This document shows, in pieces, positions 1-7,549 of a DNA stretch of 28,662 bases. A program made the position numbers and the translations under genes. The DNA is from DASSKO01 sp035690425 (GTDB lineage: Bacteria; Actinomycetota; Actinomycetes; Propionibacteriales; Nocardioidaceae): positions 1-28,662 of the forward strand of contig DASSKO010000208.1 of the NCBI GenBank assembly GCA_035690425.1, in the 5' to 3' direction. Below the pieces are notes generated by a model. That model did no database searches and was not told the DNA's origin. It was given only the letters and a program-made list of their open reading frames with translations. The number at the start of each line of letters is the position of its first letter. The stretch's first letter is position 1.

Positions 1-230
1 CCATGTTCGCCGCCGGCCTTCTCGAAACTCCGTGGCGACGGTTCATCGTCGCCGACGTCATCGCAGTCGTGCTGTGGGCTTGCTACTGGGTCGGCGCCAC
101 TGCGCTCCTCGGTGAGGCGTTCTCCGACCGCCAGTGGCTGACAATCCTGATCTCCATCGGCATCGGTGTGGTCATCGGTCTGGTAGCAGAGTTGATCCGT
201 CGCTACGCAGAACGCCGGGGGGCCGGCTGA
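1..230 (+). CDS. DedA-family membrane protein, C-terminal fragment
   Basis: The reading frame is open at the left edge and ends with TGA at 228-230, so only about the last 76 residues are present. The fragment starts with a short amphipathic stretch (AAGLLETPWRRF), followed by a hydrophobic segment (IVADVIAVVLWACYWVGA), a short loop and a second hydrophobic helix, and ends in a basic tail (RRYAERRGAG). The pattern of an A-G-x-x-x-x-x-W-x-R-F turn followed by a helix with a W-x-x-x-W/Y face is typical of the C-terminal half of DedA (SNARE-associated/VTT-domain) proteins, a family of integral membrane proteins linked to lipid carrier recycling. The family call rests on this short piece only. 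The ATG at position 3 is probably an internal methionine. It converges on the aquaporin gene with a 34-bp gap. Confidence 0.6.
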   Translation, partial: MFAAGLLETPWRRFIVADVIAVVLWACYWVGATALLGEAFSDRQWLTILISIGIGVVIGLVAELIRRYAERRGAG

Positions 231-264
231 GCATTCGAGGCTGACCGGGGATGCCGAGCAAGCG

Positions 265-1053
265 CTACGCGGATCCGTCCGTCTGGTGGTCGTTCAGACC
301 GGCACCGGCACTCTCCACGATGTCCTTGCGGCCCTTGGCCAGCACGAACTGCCACAGCGCTGCGCCCGCGACCGCGCCGGCGACCGGCCCGAGGACATAG
401 ACCCACCAGTAGGGAAACTGCATCGCGACGATGTCCGGTCCAAGGGTGCGGGCCGGGTTCAGCGAGCCACCCGAGACCGGAAGCGCCAAGAAGATCGCGG
501 CACCGACCCACAGCCCGATCGCCAGCCCGGCCTGGCTCGCGCCGCCGGGGGCGCGCTCGAAGACCGCAGTCGCCATCACCACGATCATCAAGACCATGGT
601 GATCACGAACTCGGTGACACCCGCGACCCACCAGGCGATCCCCGGCCCCGGCTGGGTGGATCCGAGGATCAGCGGTTCTCGCAGCCCTGGAAACATCAGC
701 CAGTTCATCAACGCCGCCAGCACCGCACCGGTCAGTTGCGCGAGGACATAGCCGGGCACCATCCGCCACGGAAACCGACCGACCGCGGCCAGCGCGATCG
801 TGACCGCCGGGTTGATGTGCCCGCCCGACACCTCGGCGACCACATACACCGCGGCGACGACGCCGAAGGCGAAGGCGATGCTGATGGCGATATCTCCGAC
901 GGCGGTGAACCCGCTCTGGGCATTGCGTAGATGATGGATGGCCAACACGGTCGCGGTGCCGGAGAAGGTGAACATGAACGTGCCGACCGTCTCGGCGGTC
1001 AGCGCTCCGGTAGTCGCAACGGCCAGGGATGGGCGCGCCTGCGTCTGTGCCAC
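265..1053 (-). CDS. Aquaporin / MIP-family channel
   Basis: Major intrinsic protein, 262 residues, a normal bacterial aquaporin length. Six hydrophobic segments can be seen, and both half-helix signatures are intact: GGHINPAVT (NPA at residues 81-83) and GGSLNPARTLGP (NPA at 199-201, with the conserved selectivity-filter arginine at 202). It should form a plasma-membrane pore for water or small neutral solutes; I cannot tell water-only from glycerol-type selectivity by reading. The frame stays open upstream to 1692. I chose the GTG at 1053 because the mature N-terminus fits the family and an AAGGA ribosome-binding site lies 7 nt upstream. It is divergent from the DUF2231 gene, with 177 bp between the two starts, and convergent with the DedA fragment. 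Confidence 0.93.
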   Translation of the reverse strand: MAQTQARPSLAVATTGALTAETVGTFMFTFSGTATVLAIHHLRNAQSGFTAVGDIAISIAFAFGVVAAVYVVAEVSGGHINPAVTIALAAVGRFPWRMVPGYVLAQLTGAVLAALMNWLMFPGLREPLILGSTQPGPGIAWWVAGVTEFVITMVLMIVVMATAVFERAPGGASQAGLAIGLWVGAAIFLALPVSGGSLNPARTLGPDIVAMQFPYWWVYVLGPVAGAVAGAALWQFVLAKGRKDIVESAGAGLNDHQTDGSA

Positions 1054-1230
1054 GTGATCGTCCTTCGCGCTGGCTGGCGTCAATCTGGTACCGGCCGCCA
1101 CCGGCCGCCCGGCCGCACCGATTGAAGCTCGGTACCCGACGACTGGCGAACGATGCGACCACTCGACGTCGATGTTCGCCCGACGCTGCACGTCCGATTC
1201 GCTGGGCGTTCTGCTGGGTACTACTGATGG

Positions 1231-1821
1231 ATGGTCACCACCGATGACACGCGCTCCCATCGACCGCAGGCCGACGAGCCGCTTCTCGTGCGGCTCACCC
1301 GGCAACTCGAGGCGGCCCGCGGCCTGGACGACTGGGACAGACCGCTGCGGCTGGCCGCCACCGCGCTGAACTCCTCCGCTTCGCGCCGAGCCATTCTGCA
1401 AGGCAGGGCGATCGGCCACGCGGTGCACCCCGTCCTCACCGATCTCCCGCTGGGCTGCTGGACCGCTGCCTCGCTGGTGGACCTCGTCACCGGACCGGAG
1501 GGTCGGCGACCCGCCGAGCGACTGACCGGTATCGGCCTGCTGGCCGCCGCACCGACCGTGGTCACCGGGCTCTCCGAGTGGGGCGAGACCTCTGCCGGCA
1601 ACCGGCGGGTCGGCTTCGTGCACGCGCTCGCGAACGTGGTGGCGTTCGGCCTCTACACCGGCTCCTGGGCCGCACGCAGAGGCGGTCGGCACTCCCTGGG
1701 TGTCGCGCTCGGCGTGGCCGGCGCAGGAACTGCCGCCGCGGGCGGCTATCTAGGGTCACACCTCGCCCTGGCTCGCAACGTCGCCAGCAGAGACCCAGCC
1801 TTCACCGAGGACCCGTCATAG
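1231..1821 (+). CDS. DUF2231 membrane protein
   Basis: Predicted 196-residue integral membrane protein. After about 55 mostly polar residues comes GHAVHPVLTDLPLGCW (about residues 62-77), which matches the G-H-x-x-H-P-x-x-x-x-x-P-x-G motif at the start of DUF2231 domains. Three further hydrophobic segments follow, and the protein ends in a short acidic tail. The function of the family is unknown; the paired histidines and membrane location suggest a redox or heme-associated role, which is inference. The ATG at 1231 has no clear Shine-Dalgarno sequence; the GTG directly after it is an alternative. The gene is divergent from the aquaporin gene and ends 7 bp before the convergent glycosyltransferase stop. 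Confidence 0.8.
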   Translation: MVTTDDTRSHRPQADEPLLVRLTRQLEAARGLDDWDRPLRLAATALNSSASRRAILQGRAIGHAVHPVLTDLPLGCWTAASLVDLVTGPEGRRPAERLTGIGLLAAAPTVVTGLSEWGETSAGNRRVGFVHALANVVAFGLYTGSWAARRGGRHSLGVALGVAGAGTAAAGGYLGSHLALARNVASRDPAFTEDPS

Positions 1822-1828
1822 CGCCCAC

Positions 1829-2806
1829 TCAGGCGGCGGCGTCCGCGAGCACATCGTCCCAGTCGGCAAGAAACCGGCCGAGGCCGTAACGGGCCAGGGC
1901 CGCGGCCCGGCCGGCCGTCCCGGCGATTCGCGCCGCATCCGGATTGGCGACGAAGCGCCGGACCGCTCGGACCAGCTCCTCCGGGTCATTGGTCAACACC
2001 CCGGCGTCAGCCGGGACGGCGCGGCTGCTCTCGGTGGTGTCCAGGCCGACCACGGGCATCCCGAGCAGCATGGCTTCGAGCAGCGACAGCCCCAACGACG
2101 TCCACCGGGGGGTGTGCACGTAGACGCTGCGCTGAGCCAGCTGGTCGTGCAGCGTCTGCTGGCTCACGTCTTCGTGCGCCGCGATGCGGCCTTCGGGCAG
2201 CGCGAGCATCGCCGGCAGCGAGTCGACATTCATCCCGAAGACATCCACCGGTGCGGCGCGGGCGATCTGCGGAATCATGTCGGTGCCGACGACCCGACCA
2301 CGGCGCACGGGGTCGTTCACGACCACGGCGGCATGCGGGCGCTCTCCCGTGTACCGGTGGCCCGGGTCGACGATGCCGTGCTCGATCACCGCCGTACGCG
2401 CCGATCCGCAGTCCCAGAAGAGCCGGTTGAAGTGCGTCACGTGCATGATCGGTATGTCCGGCTGGTCGGCCAGCGGATGCCGGGTGACTCCCGCTTGGCC
2501 ACCTGGCGTGTTGTGCTCGCAGAAGACGGCCGGGACGTCCACACCGGGCCGCCGACCCAGCCACTGCGCGGCCAGCTCGATCTCGTGGGGCCGCTGCAGC
2601 AACACCACGTCGAATGCCTCCCGGCCGAGGTGCTCGGGTGACATCTCCAGCACAGACGTCGGCCAGTCCCAGGTCCGGGCGCGGCCGCGCCCGTCGGGAC
2701 CACGGTCCTCGGTCACGGGCAGGACGTACTCGTGCCGGCCCTGCACGAACGCCGTCGTCCACGAGCCGTGGACATGCCACAGCAATACACGCAACCGCTG
2801 CTGCAT
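1829..2806 (-). CDS. GT4-like glycosyltransferase downstream of ugd
   Basis: A 325-residue glycosyltransferase with a two-Rossmann GT-B organisation. The N-terminal half includes VLLWHVHGSW and VVLLQRPHEIELA; the C-terminal half includes VDVFGMNV and the nucleotide-sugar-binding stretch TSLGLSLLEAMLLGMPVVGL. In the EX7E signature common in GT4 enzymes the first glutamate position is threonine here (T-x7-E), so the donor-site chemistry may differ. Donor and acceptor cannot be read from sequence; a position directly behind UDP-glucose dehydrogenase makes a UDP-glucuronate or UDP-xylose donor plausible (inference). The frame is open to 3061 inside ugd. I chose the ATG at 2806 because it follows the ugd stop by 7 bp and has AGGA 5 nt upstream, overlapping the ugd TAG. 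Likely co-transcribed with ugd. Confidence 0.85.
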   Translation of the reverse strand: MQQRLRVLLWHVHGSWTTAFVQGRHEYVLPVTEDRGPDGRGRARTWDWPTSVLEMSPEHLGREAFDVVLLQRPHEIELAAQWLGRRPGVDVPAVFCEHNTPGGQAGVTRHPLADQPDIPIMHVTHFNRLFWDCGSARTAVIEHGIVDPGHRYTGERPHAAVVVNDPVRRGRVVGTDMIPQIARAAPVDVFGMNVDSLPAMLALPEGRIAAHEDVSQQTLHDQLAQRSVYVHTPRWTSLGLSLLEAMLLGMPVVGLDTTESSRAVPADAGVLTNDPEELVRAVRRFVANPDAARIAGTAGRAAALARYGLGRFLADWDDVLADAAA

Positions 2807-2813
2807 CGCAGTC

Positions 2814-4115
2814 CTACCGGCCCAGCGCGGCGACGGTCCACCCGGCGGCACGCCACTTCGCCGGATCCAGCGCGAGTCTCCCGTCAAGGACGCGTGGTGA
2901 CCGGACCAGCTGCCGCAGCGCCACGGGATCCAGCGCCCGGTAGTCGTCCCAGTCGGTGAGCAGCAGCAGCGCGTCGGCATCCCGGCAGGCGCCATCGAGG
3001 TCCGGCTGGTAGCACAGGTCCGGGTGCGCCCGGGCGGCGTTCGCGAGCGCCTGCGGGTCATGCACGGTCACGTTCGCGCCGTGGGCGTGCAGCCGGCCGG
3101 CGACGTCGAGGGCCGGGGAGTCGCGTACGTCGTCGGACCCGGCCTTGAACGCCGCGCCGAGCACCGTGATCCGCGCCTCCGTTACGTCGCCATCGACGAG
3201 CCGGATGGCCTTGTCCACAGCGCGATCGCGCTGTCGCATGTTGACGGTGTCCACCGCACCGACCAACTCGGTGCCTACGCCCAGCTCTTCGGCCCGGGCA
3301 GCGAAAGCCCTGATGTCCTTGGGCAGGCAGCCGCCGCCGAAGCCCAGCCCCGGCTGAAGAAACTGTGCCCCGATGCGGGCGTCATGGCCGAGCACCGTGA
3401 CCAGATCAGCCACGTTCGCGTCCGCGACCTCACATACCTCTCCGAGCAGGTTCACCAGCGACAACCGCGCCGCCAGCATCGTGTTGGCCGCCACCTTCGC
3501 GAGCTCGGCGGTGGCCAGGTCCGTCACCAGGTACGGCACGCCGGCAGCGACCACCTGGGCATACACCTCCCGAAGGCACGCCTGCGCGGCGTTGTCCTCA
3601 GCGCCCACCACGAGTCGGTCGGGGTGCAGCGAGTCGGCCACGGCACGTCCCTCTCGCAGGAACTCCGGGTTCCACGCGACCTGCACCTGACTGCCAACCG
3701 GCGAGGAGCACTGCAAGAGTTCCCGCACGGCCCGCGCCGTGCCCACCGGAACCGTCGACCTGCCAACCACTACGCAGGGCCGCTCGAGCATCGGCGCGAG
3801 CGCCCTCAGCAGGTGCCACAGCGCAGAGAGGTCGGCCGCCGAGCCGTCACGGCACTGCGGAGTTCCCACGCAGACGAAGTGCACGTCGGCCTCACGGGCG
3901 GCGTCCAGACGAGTATGGAAAGACAGCCGACCGGACTGCACGCCCGCCGACAACAGCTCGTCGAGACCTGGCTCGCGAAAGGGTGCGCGACCCGACGCCA
4001 GTGTCTCGATCCGATCGGGATCGGTGTCGACGCCCACGACCTCGTGACCCCATGCCGATAGGCAGGCCGCATGAGTGGCGCCCAGATAGCCGGTGCCGAG
4101 CACAGAGACACGCAT
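2814..4115 (-). CDS. ugd: UDP-glucose 6-dehydrogenase
   Basis: Oxidises UDP-glucose to UDP-glucuronate with two NAD+ in the cytoplasm. It is 433 residues long, normal for the bacterial UGD family. The N-terminal NAD-binding motif is GTGYLG (residues 7-12), the central domain contains NPEFLREG (149-156) and AELAKVAANT with the conserved lysine at about 207, and the catalytic cysteine is in GGGCLPKD (Cys263). A GDP-mannose dehydrogenase would share this fold, but the neighbouring UDP-glucuronate decarboxylase-like gene (13574-14575) favours the UDP-glucose reading. The start at 4115 puts the Rossmann motif at the expected place; no strong Shine-Dalgarno sequence is visible. It is divergent from the carbamoyltransferase gene and is followed by a glycosyltransferase 7 bp downstream. 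Confidence 0.93.
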   Translation of the reverse strand: MRVSVLGTGYLGATHAACLSAWGHEVVGVDTDPDRIETLASGRAPFREPGLDELLSAGVQSGRLSFHTRLDAAREADVHFVCVGTPQCRDGSAADLSALWHLLRALAPMLERPCVVVGRSTVPVGTARAVRELLQCSSPVGSQVQVAWNPEFLREGRAVADSLHPDRLVVGAEDNAAQACLREVYAQVVAAGVPYLVTDLATAELAKVAANTMLAARLSLVNLLGEVCEVADANVADLVTVLGHDARIGAQFLQPGLGFGGGCLPKDIRAFAARAEELGVGTELVGAVDTVNMRQRDRAVDKAIRLVDGDVTEARITVLGAAFKAGSDDVRDSPALDVAGRLHAHGANVTVHDPQALANAARAHPDLCYQPDLDGACRDADALLLLTDWDDYRALDPVALRQLVRSPRVLDGRLALDPAKWRAAGWTVAALGR

Positions 4116-4187
4116 GCCTGCACAATGCCCGTATCGAGCGTTCGTATGCACTCCGTGACCGACTGGTCGACACGCTCGCCGTCGCTG

Positions 4188-4201
4188 CCTTGTCGACAAG
4201 G
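4188..4201. promoter_or_regulatory. Perfect 14-bp palindrome in divergent promoter region
   Basis: CCTTGTCGACAAGG is its own exact reverse complement. It lies 73 bp upstream of the ugd start and 182 bp upstream of the carbamoyltransferase start, in the longest non-coding interval of the window (4116-4382). Its symmetry suits a dimeric DNA-binding protein. That it is an operator is inference. Confidence 0.4.
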
Positions 4202-4289
4202 ATTCGCTCGCCGGCGTGAGACAGTGCCGTCAGTCACCGACGTGCAGCGGGAGCACCACTTCTGGCGGGGAGCCGTTTCTCCCTGTCGC

Positions 4290-4303
4290 GAAGTGGGCAC
4301 TTC
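4290..4303. promoter_or_regulatory. Second short palindrome upstream of the heptose operon
   Basis: GAAGTG-GG-CACTTC is a 6-2-6 inverted repeat, 80 bp upstream of the first gene of the operon and in the same intergenic region as the 14-bp palindrome at 4188. It could be an operator or a weak hairpin in the leader. I found no convincing -35/-10 pair near it. Confidence 0.3.
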
Positions 4304-4382
4304 TCGGCCATAGTGCTCGCGAGTAGGTGAACGTGCTCGGATGGTGGCCGCACGGACCGTCAGATGAGAGAGGAGGGCCTGC

Positions 4383-6023
4383 GTGAAGGTGCTCGGAGTC
4401 AACGCGATCTTTCATGACCCCGCCGCGGCACTCGTGGTCGACGGAGTCACGGTCGCGGCCGCCGAGGAGGAAAGGTTCTCCCGCCGCAAGCACGGCAAGC
4501 GTCCAGTGCCCTTCTCTGCCTGGGAGCTGCCGGAGCTGTCGGCGACGTGGTGTCTTCAGCACGCCGGCCTCACTCCGGCCGACCTGGACGCGGTCGCCTA
4601 CTCGTTCGATCCGCGGTTGTCGCGGCCCGCTGCCGACATGGGCCTGCATGACCCCTGGGACTATCTGCGCGTCCAGTACGCCGAGTCGGCGCCCGGCTTC
4701 TTGTCGACCGCGCTCCCAGGACTCGACCCTTCCACCGTGCGGTTCGTGCCCCACCATGTCGCGCACGCCGCTTCTGCCGGCCTGGCCGCGCCACACCCGT
4801 CCTCGGACGTCTTGGTGGCCGACGGGCGCGGCGAGGTCGCGAGTCATCTGGCGGGTCACTACGACGACGGCACGCTGACGACCCTGGCGGGACAGGAGTT
4901 GCCGCACTCCCTCGGCCTGCTGTACGAAGATGTCACCGAACACCTCGGCTTCCGCCGTAGCAGTGACGAGTACAAGGTGATGGCGCTTGCCTCCTACGGG
5001 CGGCCACGCTATCTGGAGACACTGCGCGCGGCCGTGCACGCCACCGGCGACGGCGGGTTCCACACCCATCCCATCGACTGGGCCGACATCGTCGAGGCAC
5101 GCAAGCCGGAAGCGGAGTGGACGCCGGCGCATGCCGACCTGGCCGCGAGCGTGCAGACGTGTCTGGAGGAGACCCTCCTCGACCTCGCATCGTGGTTGCA
5201 CTCCCGCTCGGGCACCGATGTCCTCACGTTTGCCGGCGGGGTGGCGTTGAACTGTGTCGCCAACACGCGCCTGCTGGAACGCGGTCCCTATCGCGAGATC
5301 TGGGTGCAGCCGGCCGCCGGGGACGCCGGGACAGCGCTCGGTGCGGCATTGCACGTGGTCCAGGCCGCCGGCGAGCGCTCCCGCCCGATGCCCGGCGCAG
5401 ACCTGGGGCGGTCCTGGAGCGATGCCGAGATCGAGGACTGGCTGGCGACGGCGCAACTGCCCTACGAGCGGCCCGACGACGTCGCCGACACGGTGGCTGC
5501 GTCCCTTGCCGACAACGGAGTCGTGGCGTGGTTTCAGGGGCGCAGCGAGTTCGGCCCGCGCGCGCTGGGCCGGCGGTCCCTGCTCGCCCATCCGGGTCAT
5601 CAGGAGAACCTCGAGAAGCTCAACGCGGTGAAGGGCCGCGAGCAGTTCCGGCCGGTGGCGCCGATGGTGCGCTCCGAGCGAGCCGCGGAGATCTTCTCCC
5701 GTGGGCCGAGATCCTCGCCCTACATGCTCTTCGTGCACGACGTCGCGCCCGAGTGGCAGCACCGGATCCCCGCCGCGGTGCACGTCGATCAGACGGCGCG
5801 AATCCAGACCGTGGACGCCGACACCGACGCCCTGCTGGCTCGCATGCTCGCACGCTTCGAGCTGCGCACGGGGCTGCCGGTGGTCGTCAACACAAGCCTG
5901 AACACCGCCGGCCGCCCCATGGTCGACACCCCCCGCGACGCCTTGGAGTGCTTCGGCTCGACACCGGTGGACCTGCTCGCTATCGGACCGTTCGTCGTTC
6001 GCCGACCGAAGGCGTCCGGATGA
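4383..6023 (+). CDS. NodU/CmcH-family carbamoyltransferase
   Basis: A 546-residue O-carbamoyltransferase of the NodU/TobZ type, which transfers a carbamoyl group from carbamoyl phosphate through carbamoyl-adenylate to a hydroxyl, usually on a sugar. The N-terminal Kae1-like domain shows GVNAIFHDPAAALV, EEERFSRRKHGK and the metal-binding HHVAHAAS (residues 124-131); GGVALNCVAN follows at 285-294. The C-terminal domain has WFQGRSEFGPRALGRRS (383-399) and FRPVAP (422-427). The start is GTG with a strong AGGAGG at 4371-4376, 6 nt upstream. It is the first gene of the heptose operon and overlaps the next gene by 4 bp (ATGA), so carbamoylation of the operon's sugar product is the simplest reading. 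The acceptor is not deducible. Confidence 0.92.
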   Translation: MKVLGVNAIFHDPAAALVVDGVTVAAAEEERFSRRKHGKRPVPFSAWELPELSATWCLQHAGLTPADLDAVAYSFDPRLSRPAADMGLHDPWDYLRVQYAESAPGFLSTALPGLDPSTVRFVPHHVAHAASAGLAAPHPSSDVLVADGRGEVASHLAGHYDDGTLTTLAGQELPHSLGLLYEDVTEHLGFRRSSDEYKVMALASYGRPRYLETLRAAVHATGDGGFHTHPIDWADIVEARKPEAEWTPAHADLAASVQTCLEETLLDLASWLHSRSGTDVLTFAGGVALNCVANTRLLERGPYREIWVQPAAGDAGTALGAALHVVQAAGERSRPMPGADLGRSWSDAEIEDWLATAQLPYERPDDVADTVAASLADNGVVAWFQGRSEFGPRALGRRSLLAHPGHQENLEKLNAVKGREQFRPVAPMVRSERAAEIFSRGPRSSPYMLFVHDVAPEWQHRIPAAVHVDQTARIQTVDADTDALLARMLARFELRTGLPVVVNTSLNTAGRPMVDTPRDALECFGSTPVDLLAIGPFVVRRPKASG

Positions 6024-7549
6024 GCGAGGCACCGACGCAGCTGCCAACGAGCGTGGTGATTCCCACCGTCGGCCGCCCCAGCCTGCGGGTGCTCCTCGAC
6101 GGGTTGCGGCGGGCCTCCGGGCCACGGCCCGCCGCGATCCTGGTCGTCGACGACGGCGCCGAGTCCACGGCCAGCGGCGGGTCTGCCGACATCGGCAGGC
6201 AGGTCACCGACCTCGGCGTGCCGGACACGCGCGTGCTCTCCTCGGGCGGACGGGGCCCCGCAGCCGCTCGCAACCTGGGTTGGCGCAGCGCGCGCACCGA
6301 GTGGGTCAGCTTCCTCGACGACGACGTCGTTCCCGACGACGACTGGCTGCTGCGGCTGGCGGAGGATCTACGCGACGCCGCGGCCGACACTGTCGGCAGC
6401 CAGGGCCGCGTACGGGTACCCACTCCGGCCGGCCGGCGCCCGACCGACTGGGAGCGCTCTACCGCCGGTCTGGCCGACGCGCGCTGGATCACGGCCGACA
6501 TGTCCTACCGACGGTCCGCGCTGGCGGCCGTTGGCGGGTTCGACGAAAGGTTCCGTCGCGCGTTCCGAGAGGACGCCGACGTCGCGCTGCGCGTGCTCGG
6601 CAGCGGTGGCCGGATCGTCGCCGGGCACCGCGGTATCACCCATCCCGTCCGGCCGGCGGACGGCTGGGTCAGTCTTCGGCAGCAGGCGGGCAATGCCGAC
6701 GACGCACTGATGCGACGGTTGCACGGTCCGCACTGGCGGGAGCGGGCGGCGGCCCCGCGCGGGCGCCGAAGGCGCCACCTGGCCGTGACCGCCGCGGGCC
6801 TGTCGGCGCTGGTGCTGGCCGCGTCCGGGCGTCGTCGCAGCGCTGGAGTTGCCGCCTCGGCATGGCTCGCCGGCACCGTGGAGTTCGCGGCTGCCCGGAT
6901 CCTGCCGGGTCCCCGCGATCGCACCGAGGTGCGTCGGATGGTGCTCACCAGCATCGCGATCCCGCCGGCCGCGGCGTGGCACAGCGCGCTCGGCTGGTGC
7001 CGTCATCGCTTTGCGGGCCCGTGGCGAGGCCTTCCCGACCTCGTGCTGTTCGACCGTGACGGCACCCTGGTCTACGACGTGCCCTACAACGGCGACCCCG
7101 AGCAGGTGCAGCCGGTGCCGGGTGCCCGCAAGGCGCTGGACCGGCTACGCGCCCACGGCGTACGGCTAGGGGTCGTGAGCAACCAGTCGGGCGTCGGCAC
7201 GGGCCGGATCACGATGGCCGAGGTGGCCGACGTCAACAGTCGCATCGAGGAGCTGCTCGGCCCCTTCGAGACCTGGCAGATCTGCCCGCATGCACCGGAC
7301 GACGACTGCAGTTGCCGCAAGCCGGCACCCGAGATGGTCACGCAGGCCTGCGGCGAGCTCGCCGTCGACCCCTCGCGCGCGGTCCTGGTCGGCGACATCG
7401 GCCGCGATGTCGATGCGGCCGAGGCCGCGGGCGTGGTCGGCATCCTCGTGCCTACACCGGCCACCCGACGCAGCGAGGTGCTGGCTGCCGCTACCGTGGT
7501 CGCGGACCTGGACGGTGCAGTCGACCGGGTGCTGGAGGGGGCATGGTGA
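6020..7549 (+). CDS. Fusion: GT2 glycosyltransferase + GmhB-type heptose bisphosphate phosphatase
   Basis: A 509-residue two-domain protein. Residues 10-240 are a GT2 (GT-A) glycosyltransferase: SVVIPTVGRPS, VVDDG, FLDDDVVPDDDW (metal-binding acidic cluster from Asp100), GGFDERF and a catalytic-type Glu-Asp at 184-185. Residues 250-330 are basic and hydrophobic and may associate with the membrane. Residues 340-500 are a HAD-IIIA phosphatase: LFDRDGTL (nucleophile Asp345, Asp347), VVSNQSGVG, a GmhB-like zinc loop CPHAPDDDCSC, RKPAPEM and VGDIGRDVDAAEAAG. GmhB removes the C7 phosphate of heptose 1,7-bisphosphate, which fits gmhA and hldE downstream. The ATG overlaps the previous stop (ATGA). 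A histidinol-phosphate phosphatase is the main alternative for the HAD half; context argues against it. Confidence 0.88.
   Translation: MSEAPTQLPTSVVIPTVGRPSLRVLLDGLRRASGPRPAAILVVDDGAESTASGGSADIGRQVTDLGVPDTRVLSSGGRGPAAARNLGWRSARTEWVSFLDDDVVPDDDWLLRLAEDLRDAAADTVGSQGRVRVPTPAGRRPTDWERSTAGLADARWITADMSYRRSALAAVGGFDERFRRAFREDADVALRVLGSGGRIVAGHRGITHPVRPADGWVSLRQQAGNADDALMRRLHGPHWRERAAAPRGRRRRHLAVTAAGLSALVLAASGRRRSAGVAASAWLAGTVEFAAARILPGPRDRTEVRRMVLTSIAIPPAAAWHSALGWCRHRFAGPWRGLPDLVLFDRDGTLVYDVPYNGDPEQVQPVPGARKALDRLRAHGVRLGVVSNQSGVGTGRITMAEVADVNSRIEELLGPFETWQICPHAPDDDCSCRKPAPEMVTQACGELAVDPSRAVLVGDIGRDVDAAEAAGVVGILVPTPATRRSEVLAAATVVADLDGAVDRVLEGAW

Noticed and set aside
265..1692. A long N-terminal extension of the aquaporin reaching back to 1692
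   Set aside because: The extension runs antisense through the DUF2231 gene, is low-complexity, and a good ribosome-binding site exists at the internal GTG 1053.
3024..4061. A 345-codon plus-strand frame inside ugd
   Set aside because: It is antisense to an intact UDP-glucose dehydrogenase with catalytic motifs and has an arginine/histidine-rich composition without domain signatures.
4230..6125. A 631-codon open frame on the minus strand opposite the carbamoyltransferase gene
   Set aside because: It mirrors a gene with clear NodU motifs, its translation is low-complexity and rich in Arg/Gly/His with no recognisable domain, and long antisense frames are expected at this GC content.
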